A DNA stretch of 6,339 bases from Leptospira ellisii (GCF_002811955.1 NZ_NPEF01000210.1:1-6339), one strand, 5' to 3'. Shown: positions 1 to 5,760, numbered from the stretch's first letter. The notes: a model not told the origin generated them from the sequence alone. A program made the numbers and translations.

Positions 1-612
1 GCGGTAATCCTGAATTTCCTTTTTGCTTCCGATGCGGATCGCCTCCCAAATCCCTCCCTTAAAATGATGAAAATTGGAGACTTCCACCTGAACCAGAACC
101 TCGTTCGATTGCGGTTGAAATTCCGCATAACGTGGAAGATACTGCGGCCTCGACGAATTTTCATCCGTTCCCACCACTCCGCTCCGAATCACTTTTTTGC
201 CGTTCACCCAAACGGCCCCGGCTGTTCCGACGTCCTGAAAACGAAGAACCAACGCTTCCTTTTGTTCTTCGTTTAACAAAATTCTGAGACTGAACGTGCC
301 GTAACCGTAAGCGGCTCGGGAATCGATGTCCGGTATCGCGGAATAAGTATTCCAGTTGTCCGGAACCGGCACGAAATAGGAAGGCGCCTCCTCCGTGATT
401 TCGGGTTTGGAAAGCAGAAGCCGCTTCCAGACGAAACTCCATTCCCCGTCCAATTTCACCAATCCGTCCGAATTAAAATCCCATTCCCTCAGATCCAAAA
501 CCCCCTTTTCCGCGCGGGGCGGAATTTTGGTCGAAATCGGATTATAACAACCGGAAAACACCGAGATAGACAGAAGGATTCGAAGCGAAAAAAGAAGGAT
601 GTTGGTTTTCAT
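1..612 (-). CDS. Secreted/lipoprotein sensor N-terminus with 7TM-DISM-like beta-sandwich (partial)
   Basis: The frame starts at the ATG 612-610 and stays open for 204 codons to the left edge, so only the N-terminus is present. Residues 1-21 form a signal peptide (Lys2, then a hydrophobic stretch) ending in FSGC with Cys22, a plausible though loose spirochaetal lipobox. Residues about 40-197 look like a galactose-binding-like jelly roll: GEW at 56-58, VPDNW at 83-87, YGTF at 104-107, DVGTAGAVWVNGK at 127-139, VSNF at 178-181, GGIW at 186-189. The same fold occurs at the N-terminus of GH2 enzymes and, in Leptospira, in front of 7TM-DISM membrane regions coupled to cyclase, SpoIIE-type phosphatase or kinase domains. 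The output domain is outside the window, so the signalling role is inferred. A possible ribosome site AAAGG lies about 8 bases before the ATG. The gene is divergent from the hydrolase at 820. Confidence 0.75.
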   Translation of the reverse strand, partial: MKTNILLFSLRILLSISVFSGCYNPISTKIPPRAEKGVLDLREWDFNSDGLVKLDGEWSFVWKRLLLSKPEITEEAPSYFVPVPDNWNTYSAIPDIDSRAAYGYGTFSLRILLNEEQKEALVLRFQDVGTAGAVWVNGKKVIRSGVVGTDENSSRPQYLPRYAEFQPQSNEVLVQVEVSNFHHFKGGIWEAIRIGSKKEIQDYR

Positions 613-692
613 ACTTTAACCTTTGCTAAAACGAAAATGGAAGAACGTCGAGAAGACGCATCTTTTCAGAAGGCCGAATACGAATCAAGATT

Positions 693-709
693 TATCCGAA
701 TTCCGGATA
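693..709. promoter_or_regulatory. Short inverted repeat in divergent intergenic region
   Basis: Arms TATCCG and CGGATA (6 bp) flank a 5-base centre, AATTC. It sits about midway between the two divergent genes, where a shared operator could be. No regulator gene is next to it and short inverted repeats of this size occur by chance, so the role is speculative. The rest of 613-819 is AT-rich leader sequence with no gene visible. Confidence 0.2.
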
Positions 710-769
710 TAACTTTCTATAGGTCGAAAAAAATTCTTTCCTATTTTTTAAACCGAAGCCGTCGATGAA

Positions 770-800
770 TTGCTTGTTTTTTTATTCGAAGCGTTAGAAT
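770..800 (+). promoter_or_regulatory. Candidate promoter of the dienelactone-hydrolase-family gene
   Basis: A -10-like TAGAAT (795-800, 5 of 6 matches to TATAAT) follows a -35-like TTGCTT (770-775) with a long 19-base spacer, or TTGTTT (774-779) with a short 15-base spacer. Either spacing is off optimum. A start just downstream would give a very short leader containing the ribosome site GAGG (809-812). Confidence 0.3.
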
Positions 801-819
801 CCGAGGACGAGGTGTTCAT

Positions 820-1614
820 ATGAAACGAATGTTTCTTTTATTCGCGTTATTCAATCTGATCGCGACTTCCCTTTCCGCCAAAGTCTCCGTAAAAAACATC
901 GTCTACCAGGACGGCGAAACGAGTCTGGAAGGTTATATCGCGTATCCCGAATTCAAAGCGCAAAAATCCGCCCCGGCGATATTGGTGGTTCACGACTGGC
1001 TCGGACTCGGGGAGAATCCGAAAATGCGCGCCGAAAAATTGGCCGAATTGGGTTACGTCGCGTTTGCGGTCGATATCTACGGAAAAGGCGTGCGACCCAA
1101 ATCCATGGAGGAAGCGGCGAAGCTGGCCGGTTATTATAAACAAAATAGGAATATAATGCGCGGAAGAATCGCGGCCGCGCTCGAAACGCTGAAGTCTCAA
1201 CCGGAAGTGGAGTCGGGCCGGATCGCGGTCATCGGATATTGTTTCGGAGGAACGGTAGCTTTGGAATTGGCACGCAGCGGTGCCCCGATTTTAGGAGCGG
1301 TAAGTTTTCACGGAGGTTTGGACACGCCGAACCGGGAGGACGCCAAAAACATCAAAGGAAAAATCCTGGCGTTGCACGGAGCCGACGACCCTTTCGTAAA
1401 ACAAGAGGAAGTGGAATCCTTTCAGGAGGAGATGAGAAAAGCTGGAATCGACTGGCAATTCATCTCCTACGGAGGAGCGGTGCATTCATTTACGATCAAG
1501 GAAGCCGGAAACGACAATTCGAAAGGAGCGGCTTACAACCCAAAGGCGGACCGCCGATCCTGGATCGAGCTGATCTCATTCTTAAGGGAAATATTCCCGA
1601 AACCCAAAGCGTAA
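820..1614 (+). CDS. Secreted dienelactone hydrolase family protein (alpha/beta hydrolase)
   Basis: 264 residues. Residues 1-20 are a signal peptide (MKR, hydrophobic core, likely cleavage after SLSA), so the enzyme is probably exported to the periplasm. The mature part is an alpha/beta hydrolase of the dienelactone hydrolase family. The nucleophile elbow GYCFGG (139-144) supplies Cys141, HGADDPFV (186-193) supplies the acid, most likely Asp190, and AVHSF (220-224) supplies His222, making the Cys-Asp-His triad typical of the family. VVHDWLGL (57-64) matches the strand and oxyanion region after beta-1. Length fits the family. The true substrate is unknown: most relatives are general ester or lactone hydrolases, and no chlorocatechol pathway gene is nearby. 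The start is supported by GAGG 7 bases before the ATG. It is a single gene that ends at a strong terminator shared with the convergent GH13 gene. Confidence 0.9.
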   Translation: MKRMFLLFALFNLIATSLSAKVSVKNIVYQDGETSLEGYIAYPEFKAQKSAPAILVVHDWLGLGENPKMRAEKLAELGYVAFAVDIYGKGVRPKSMEEAAKLAGYYKQNRNIMRGRIAAALETLKSQPEVESGRIAVIGYCFGGTVALELARSGAPILGAVSFHGGLDTPNREDAKNIKGKILALHGADDPFVKQEEVESFQEEMRKAGIDWQFISYGGAVHSFTIKEAGNDNSKGAAYNPKADRRSWIELISFLREIFPKPKA

Positions 1615-1642
1615 CAAATATTCAAAAATTGGAATATACTAT

Positions 1643-1688
1643 CGGACGGAACGAGCCGCGAACGAAGGCGGTCGTTCCGTCCGGTTTT
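1643..1688. terminator. Strong hairpin terminator between convergent genes
   Basis: Perfect 12-bp arms CGGACGGAACGA (1643-1654) and TCGTTCCGTCCG (1672-1683) extend inward by CCGC/GCGG (1656-1659 with 1668-1671) past one bulged G, leaving an 8-base loop. On the plus strand it is followed by G and TTTT (1685-1688), giving an intrinsic terminator for the hydrolase gene 28 bases after its stop. On the minus strand the flank is only AT-rich, so termination of the GH13 transcript here is likely but weaker. Confidence 0.85.
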
Positions 1689-1702
1689 GTATCGAACGAA
1701 GT

Positions 1703-3376
1703 CTAATTTCCCAGAACCAATCCGGAACAGGGAGGCAACGTAAAACGGTCGAATTCGTTCTGTCCCCAGGGAACGGTCGCCAGAAAATATTTTTGGCAAT
1801 CCGTAGGATTCACGAACGCGCGGGATTTTTTGCCGAAATTCAAAACGATCAGTTTTTTTTCTTGGCCGAATTCCCGGACGAAAACGAGCAAATCCTTATG
1901 AACGCCCTCTTCGATCAGAGAAAGGGTCCCTTCCTGCAAGGCCTTGCTCTTGTTTCTCAAACGAATGACCTTCTTATACGTGTTCAAAAGGGAATCCGGA
2001 TCCTCCTCTTCGGTTTTGACGTTTCGCTGCGTGTAATTTCCGTGGACCCGGATCCACGGTTTGACCTTCTTGGTCGTAAAACCTGCGTTAGGTGAATCGT
2101 CCCACTGCATCGGAGAACGGGCCCGATCCCGGATGATGATGTCCGCCAGACCCAAAAGTTCGGAAAGAGTATCGCCTAACCACCGATAGATCCTTGCGAG
2201 AGGATCCTGGGCTTCCGTAAGTTTGATCGTCTCGTTGGTCATTCCGATCTCCTCTCCGTAGTAGGTGACGGGAACCCCCCTTGCGGTGAATTGGAACAAA
2301 GAGACCAACTTTCCCTTTTCCAGGTTGTTGTTGATCTTACGCATATAACGGCGTTGGTCGTGATTTCCGAAAACGTAGGTGGGGATATAAGGATACGGAT
2401 ACAATTCCTCCATCTTCTTCACGATTCCGCGGAAAAAACTCGCCTTAAACTTCAGAAGAAGCGTTTCGAAAAGGAAGATGAGATTAAGACCGTCGCGTTT
2501 TTCGCCTAAGTAGCGTTTGATGATCTGATCGTCTCCGGCTACTTCGCCCACGGAAAAACGGTCCCCGTCGAATTCGTTCAAAACGGCGCGGATCTCCTTG
2601 GCGAATTCGAAATTGTCCGGGTGATTGACCGTATACAATCTTCTTTGAAAGTATCCGTCGTGATCGTTTTCCGAAACGATATACTTAAATCGGAACGGGT
2701 TATCCCGGAAATGCCGGTCCTTGTAGATCGCGTGAAAGATATCGAGCCGGAACCCGTCCACTCCCTTTTTCAGCCAGAAACGAAGAACGTCGAACATAGC
2801 CTTCTTCACTTCCGGATTGTAATAATTCAAATCCGGTTGAAAATCCAAAAAGCTGGCGCAGAACCACTGATCCGTTTTTTCGTCGTATTGCCACGCCTTG
2901 GAAGTGACGAAAGAACTCCAATTGTTCGGGGGTTTGTTTTTGCCTCGACCGTCCCTCCAGATATACCAATCCCTTTTAGGATTATTTCTGCTGGAACGGG
3001 ATTCTAAAAACCATTCGTGTTGATCGGAAGTATGGTTCATCACCATATCGAACACGATCTTCATCCCTCTTTTGTGGACTTCCTTAATGAGTTTTTCCGC
3101 GTCCTTTAAGGAACCGTATTCCTGCGAGATCGAGTAATAGTCGCTAACGTCGTAGCCGTGATCCCTTTGCGGACTTTTGTAAAAAGGCGAAACCCAGATC
3201 GTTTCGATCCCGAGATCCTTGAGGTAATCCAACTTTCCGATGATGCCGGGAATATCGCCGATTCCGTCTTCGTTCGTATCGGCGAAGGATCTCGGATAAA
3301 TCTGATAAATCGTGGTCTTTTGCCACCACTTGTCCAATTGGCCGTCCGGTTTTTTCTTGGATTTTTTCGGGCTCAT
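1703..3376 (-). CDS. GH13 alpha-glucosidase (oligo-1,6-glucosidase / trehalose-type subfamily)
   Basis: 557 residues from the ATG at 3376-3374. The start is chosen because the purine-rich AAGAAGAGAG (3388-3379) lies just upstream and because GH13 enzymes begin close to the motif seen here, KWWQKTTIYQIYPRSF. A longer TTG start at 3424 would lie inside the -35 box. No signal peptide, so cytoplasmic. All GH13 signatures are present: calcium-type loop DTNEDGIGD near residue 33; region I DMVMNH (Asp110, His115); region V QPDLN (180-184); region II GFRLD (nucleophile Asp212); region III GEV (acid/base Glu278); region IV FGNHD (Asp340). RSPMQWDDSPNAGF (421-434) and QPDLN point to the oligo-1,6-glucosidase/alpha-glucosidase group, acting on alpha-glucosides such as isomaltose, trehalose or sucrose; the exact substrate cannot be read. 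It is divergent from marR. Confidence 0.9.
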   Translation of the reverse strand: MSPKKSKKKPDGQLDKWWQKTTIYQIYPRSFADTNEDGIGDIPGIIGKLDYLKDLGIETIWVSPFYKSPQRDHGYDVSDYYSISQEYGSLKDAEKLIKEVHKRGMKIVFDMVMNHTSDQHEWFLESRSSRNNPKRDWYIWRDGRGKNKPPNNWSSFVTSKAWQYDEKTDQWFCASFLDFQPDLNYYNPEVKKAMFDVLRFWLKKGVDGFRLDIFHAIYKDRHFRDNPFRFKYIVSENDHDGYFQRRLYTVNHPDNFEFAKEIRAVLNEFDGDRFSVGEVAGDDQIIKRYLGEKRDGLNLIFLFETLLLKFKASFFRGIVKKMEELYPYPYIPTYVFGNHDQRRYMRKINNNLEKGKLVSLFQFTARGVPVTYYGEEIGMTNETIKLTEAQDPLARIYRWLGDTLSELLGLADIIIRDRARSPMQWDDSPNAGFTTKKVKPWIRVHGNYTQRNVKTEEEDPDSLLNTYKKVIRLRNKSKALQEGTLSLIEEGVHKDLLVFVREFGQEKKLIVLNFGKKSRAFVNPTDCQKYFLATVPWGQNEFDRFTLPPCSGLVLGN

Positions 3377-3395
3377 AACTCTCTTCTTAATAGGA

Positions 3396-3424
3396 ATCAA
3401 AAATATTGGAATGAAGACTGTCAA
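3396..3424 (-). promoter_or_regulatory. Candidate promoter of the GH13 gene
   Basis: Read on the minus strand, a consensus -35 TTGACA (3424-3419) is followed after 17 bases by TTTGAT (3401-3396, 4 of 6 matches to TATAAT). The predicted transcript start lies about 15 bases before the GH13 ATG. The TTGACA is one arm of the inverted repeat TGTCAAG/CTTGACA (3419-3425 and 3433-3439), whose other arm gives TTGACA on the plus strand towards marR. Confidence 0.5.
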
Positions 3425-3428
3425 GTTT

Positions 3429-3455
3429 TTGTCTTGACAAAAAACCTCATATATT
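3429..3455 (+). promoter_or_regulatory. Candidate promoter of marR
   Basis: A consensus TTGACA lies at 3434-3439, but no good -10 stands 16-18 bases after it. The better pair may be TTGTCT (3429-3434) with TATATT (3450-3455, 5 of 6 matches), spaced 15 bases. Either way the -10 region or transcript start falls inside the palindromic operator at 3446-3475, so a bound repressor would block RNA polymerase. Confidence 0.35.
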
Positions 3456-3475
3456 TCGATGTCGAAATATATGAG
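3446..3475. promoter_or_regulatory. Palindromic operator O1 at the marR start
   Basis: Perfect 14-bp arms CTCATATATTTCGA (3446-3459) and TCGAAATATATGAG (3462-3475) flank two central bases, TG. The inner 18 bp, TATTTCGATGTCGAAATA, match the second palindrome at 3922-3945 apart from one central base. Length and symmetry suit a dimeric winged-helix MarR repressor. The site covers the predicted -10 region and the marR start codon, predicting autorepression. Its edge is 70 bases upstream of the GH13 ATG, so it may also affect that promoter. Confidence 0.8.
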
Positions 3476-3899
3476 ACAGGAATTCGCGATCCATCTCCTT
3501 TCCAGGGCAAGAGACAGAATTCAAAAGTTTCTTCTCAAGGAATTCGAAAAGGAGGGAATCAAAGACCTCGTACCTGCCCACGGAGGAGTGTTGTATGCGC
3601 TCGGAGTCGCGGGCGAGGCGACCATGAGCGAATTGGCGAAAATTCTGGACCGCAGCAACTCCACTGTGACCGCGCTCTTGGACAAGATGGAGGAATTGAA
3701 ATACGTCAAACGCATCCGGTCCGAACAGGACGAACGGGTTTTCACGGCATCGCTCACTGCAAAGGGAAAGTCCACCCGCGAATCCGTGATCCGAGCCTCT
3801 CAAACGACCAATCAAAAACTCTACAAGGGATTTACTGCGGAGGAAAAGGAGACGTTTATGAGACTGCTGGAAAGGATCCATTCGAATTTCGACCGATAG
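3459..3899 (+). CDS. MarR-family transcriptional regulator
   Basis: 146 residues, typical MarR length. An N-terminal helix (about 5-33) and a C-terminal helix (about 125-145) would form the dimer interface. The winged helix-turn-helix is at about 54-103: MSELAKIL is the first HTH helix, RSNSTVTALLDKMEEL (65-80) the recognition helix, and SEQDERVF (88-95) the wing with the conserved Asp-x-Arg-type signature. There is no cysteine, so a thiol redox switch of the OhrR kind is excluded; a small ligand or acyl compound is more likely. The ATG at 3459 lies inside the palindrome and has no Shine-Dalgarno sequence. The in-frame ATG at 3471 (Met5) is an alternative start, also without one. Translation may therefore be leaderless or weak. 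It is followed after 62 bases by the SDR gene. Confidence 0.88.
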   Translation: MSKYMRQEFAIHLLSRARDRIQKFLLKEFEKEGIKDLVPAHGGVLYALGVAGEATMSELAKILDRSNSTVTALLDKMEELKYVKRIRSEQDERVFTASLTAKGKSTRESVIRASQTTNQKLYKGFTAEEKETFMRLLERIHSNFDR

Positions 3900-3921
3900 A
3901 AGGAATCGATTTTTTTAAACC

Positions 3922-3945
3922 ATTTATTTCGATATCGAAATAAAT
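3922..3945. promoter_or_regulatory. Palindromic operator O2 upstream of the SDR gene
   Basis: Perfect 12-bp arms ATTTATTTCGAT and ATCGAAATAAAT abut with no spacer. The core TATTTCGATATCGAAATA repeats that of the operator over the marR start with one base changed. It ends one base before the SDR ribosome site AAGGAG (3947-3952). The position implies direct repression of the reductase by the same MarR protein, through either a separate promoter in this gap or a roadblock of read-through transcripts. I could not pick a convincing -35/-10 pair here. Confidence 0.8.
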
Positions 3946-3961
3946 TAAGGAGAGAAAGCAT

Positions 3962-4705
3962 ATGAAACGAACCGTGATCATCACAGGATCGGCAAAAGGA
4001 ATAGGAAAAACGACCGCGAAAAACTTCGCACTCAAAGGGGAAACGGTCGTGTTATCGGATACGGACGCGGAGAATCTCGACCGCGCAGCGCAAGAGTTGC
4101 GCTCCCTGAGCGAAGGTAGAATCCTTTCCAAGGTCTGCGACGTTCGCGACAAACTTCAGGTCAAGGAACTTGCCGAATTCGCGCACAAAGAAACGGGGCA
4201 GATCGACGTTTGGATCAACAACGCGGGAATCGTAAAGGACGACCTTCTGCTTCGCATGAACGAGGAGAAATGGGACGAAGTGTTCGACGTCAACCTCAAA
4301 GGCGCTTTTTTCGGAACGCAGATCGCCGCCAAGTATATGATAAAACGCGAATATGGAAGGATCGTAAACGTGGGATCGGTATCCGGCTTTTACGGGAACG
4401 CCGGACAGGCCAACTACTCATCCGCGAAAGCGGGGTTGATGGCTTTGACGAAATCCTCCGCAAGGGAACTGGCTTCCAGAAACGTCACCGTGAACTGCGT
4501 CGCGTCCGGTTTTATCGACAACGGATTCGCACCAAACCTTCCCGAGGAGGCGAAACGTTCCGTTTTGGCGATGATTCCGCTGAAGATCGGAAGAAATCCG
4601 GAGGAGGCGGTCTCTTCCGCGGTTCATTTTCTCTCCTCGGACGAGGCGGATTGGATCACGGGAACCACGCTGAGGGTGGACGGAGGAATGATGATAGGAT
4701 TCTAA
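3962..4705 (+). CDS. FabG-like short-chain dehydrogenase/reductase (3-oxoacyl-ACP/CoA reductase type)
   Basis: 247 residues, the classical SDR length. The Rossmann motif TGSAKGIG (8-15), the adenine-ring CDV (59-61), NNAG (86-89), Asn111, Ser139 and YSSAK (Tyr152, Lys156) make a complete catalytic tetrad. Overall layout matches FabG, including Arg129 and Arg173 where E. coli FabG has its ACP-contact arginines, and the C-terminal TLRVDGGMM. Expected reaction: reversible reduction of a 3-oxoacyl-ACP or 3-oxoacyl-CoA. Strand beta-2 ends in LSD (Asp33), and an acid there usually favours NAD(H) over NADP(H), so a CoA-linked dehydrogenase is also possible. The start is clear: AAGGAG 9 bases before the ATG. 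It is the second gene after marR and carries its own copy of the operator, so MarR control is likely. Leptospira uses fatty acids as its main carbon source, which fits but does not prove a lipid role. Confidence 0.88.
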   Translation: MKRTVIITGSAKGIGKTTAKNFALKGETVVLSDTDAENLDRAAQELRSLSEGRILSKVCDVRDKLQVKELAEFAHKETGQIDVWINNAGIVKDDLLLRMNEEKWDEVFDVNLKGAFFGTQIAAKYMIKREYGRIVNVGSVSGFYGNAGQANYSSAKAGLMALTKSSARELASRNVTVNCVASGFIDNGFAPNLPEEAKRSVLAMIPLKIGRNPEEAVSSAVHFLSSDEADWITGTTLRVDGGMMIGF

Positions 4706-4714
4706 ATTTAGAAT
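4699..4714. repeat. Palindrome spanning the SDR stop codon
   Basis: Perfect 16-bp palindrome with arms ATTCTAAA and TTTAGAAT. It contains the SDR stop codon TAA (4703-4705) and ends two bases before the LpxC-family stop (4718-4716). It is AT-only at the centre, so a weak hairpin in either transcript. It may be part of a compact two-way transcription end; chance is possible. Confidence 0.4.
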
Positions 4715-4715
4715 A

Positions 4716-5702
4716 TTATAAATATCGGATACCGATTTCCGAGAATCGGTTCCGGTCGCACACGAACTGCGATACGTCGATCTGTTTATGATGGTCGAAA
4801 AGAAACGTGGTGACCTTCCCCACGAACCGCCCCTTGTATTCCTCCTCGACGAAACGGATCCAGGCGAGGACGTCGATGAGCTCGTGTGCGATAAATTCGT
4901 AATTCCTGCCTTCGTACGCGAACTTTTCCCTCGGATTAAAAATTCGTTCTTCGTTTAACAAAATCACGTTATCCAGGGTGAACGGATAGTCCTTCAAACC
5001 TCCGGCCAATCCCACCTGATGGAATTTTTCCGCTTCCGCCCCGGGACGAAACGCGGTGGTCCTCGCGGAGGCGATATACGCGTATAAGGAAGGATTGATT
5101 TCGGCGATAATCCTGGAATTTCCGACGGTGTTCCCCGGATAACTTACCTGATGATCGAGCGTAAGCGTCGCCGCATTTCTTGCGACAGGTTCCAGAATAC
5201 AATAACCCTTATCCCAAACCGCCGCAAAGGTTCGATTTACGGTAATCGCGGGTCTTTCTCCGAGAGGACGCAGATTGTCCCGGATTCCATCCAGATAAAC
5301 TTCGTTGCAAAAATCGAAGGTGGGAAAACTGGACTGTTCCAGTTCGAAGTCGAGGAACAAACCGAACGCCGACATCAGCGAGATCGGGTGTTCCACGATC
5401 TTAATTTCGTTCAATTGAATATTATGATTTCCTTTAATGCAAAATTCCGGTCTCAGTTCGTGCGTCGATTGGGAATGGGAAAATCTGGAATATTCGCCCG
5501 AGGAAGGTCGGACTTCGACGCGCGTCGGTTTGTTTTCCAAGGTGGAAATTCCCCGGACCGTAAACGGTCGGACAATCGTGTAGAAACAGCCCGGATCGAG
5601 GTCGAATCGATCGTCCGAAAAATGTTCGGGAAACCGTATAACATCCGTAAAACGATCTTTTAAAAGTGCGCCGGTTCGTTCCGGATCGGTGAGAATCTGC
5701 AT
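4716..5702 (-). CDS. lpxC: LpxC-family UDP-3-O-acyl-GlcNAc deacetylase, divergent
   Basis: 328 residues against about 305 in E. coli LpxC. The N-terminal domain aligns from about residue 41 (TIVRPFTVRGI, then VEVRPSSGEY) and is preceded by an unusual 40-residue extension. Active-site features are visible: VEH (Glu104, first zinc His105) for E78/H79, SARTT (Thr215) for T191, GLAGG and LDNVILLNE (231-251), IAHELID (His273, Asp277) for H238/D242, and FDHH (His304/305) for H265. The family removes acetate from UDP-3-acyl-GlcNAc, the committed step of lipid A synthesis, in the cytoplasm. Odd points: Glu274 replaces the Lys of the usual HKxxD, and there are extra residues before DNVILL and before the final His. 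It could be the organism's LpxC or a paralogue with another substrate. No Shine-Dalgarno is seen; an in-frame TAA lies 30 bases upstream and no other start codon fits. Confidence 0.8.
   Translation of the reverse strand: MQILTDPERTGALLKDRFTDVIRFPEHFSDDRFDLDPGCFYTIVRPFTVRGISTLENKPTRVEVRPSSGEYSRFSHSQSTHELRPEFCIKGNHNIQLNEIKIVEHPISLMSAFGLFLDFELEQSSFPTFDFCNEVYLDGIRDNLRPLGERPAITVNRTFAAVWDKGYCILEPVARNAATLTLDHQVSYPGNTVGNSRIIAEINPSLYAYIASARTTAFRPGAEAEKFHQVGLAGGLKDYPFTLDNVILLNEERIFNPREKFAYEGRNYEFIAHELIDVLAWIRFVEEEYKGRFVGKVTTFLFDHHKQIDVSQFVCDRNRFSEIGIRYL
4726..4754 (-). terminator. Possible terminator hairpin inside the lpxC-family 3' end
   Basis: Arms ACCGATT (4731-4737) and AATCGGT (4744-4750) enclose a 6-base loop. 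Past one bulged base the stem extends by CGGA/TCCG, 11 bp in all. On the minus strand it is followed by AT-rich sequence, while on the plus strand no T tract follows. It lies in the last codons of the LpxC-family gene and 20 bases past the SDR stop, so it could help end both transcripts. Efficiency is uncertain. Confidence 0.4.
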
Positions 5703-5703
5703 T

Positions 5704-5733
5704 CTAAAAAAACAAAAAAATCCGTTTTTTTAG
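5704..5733 (-). repeat. A/T-tract inverted repeat directly upstream of the lpxC-family start
   Basis: Perfect 10-bp arms CTAAAAAAAC (5704-5713) and GTTTTTTTAG (5724-5733) enclose a 10-base centre that is itself A-rich. It ends one base before the ATG on the minus strand, where a ribosome site would normally be. It could be a hairpin in the leader, or DNA-level structure of the promoter: TTGCCA (5743-5738) is a possible -35 with the T-run in the -10 position. Confidence 0.5.
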
Positions 5734-5760
5734 GGAATGGCAATCTTAAAATTGGGGTGA

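Noticed and set aside
2040..2059. Inverted repeat CCGTGGA / TCCACGG
   Set aside because: It lies within GH13 coding sequence (around RVHGN) and is explained by codon choice; no regulatory context.
3377..3424. N-terminal extension of the GH13 protein by 16 residues from a TTG
   Set aside because: The TTG is part of the -35 box TTGACA, and the ATG at 3376 has a purine-rich ribosome site and fits the usual GH13 N-terminus.
3894..3916. Possible terminator after marR: CGAT/ATCG followed by T7
   Set aside because: The stem is only 4 bp, too weak for an intrinsic terminator, and the SDR gene likely needs read-through or its own promoter just after it.
3158..3943. A 261-codon plus-strand open frame
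   Set aside because: It runs antisense through the GH13 start region and then out of frame across marR. It has no ribosome site and no recognisable domain, and the real genes on both sides have complete motifs.
4210..4791. A 193-codon plus-strand open frame
   Set aside because: It is an out-of-frame reading of the SDR gene, rich in Arg and Gly, and passes through the convergent gene end. The SDR frame carries all catalytic motifs.
5151..5663. A 170-codon plus-strand open frame
   Set aside because: It is antisense to the LpxC-family gene, with no family resemblance; the minus frame holds the zinc and catalytic motifs.
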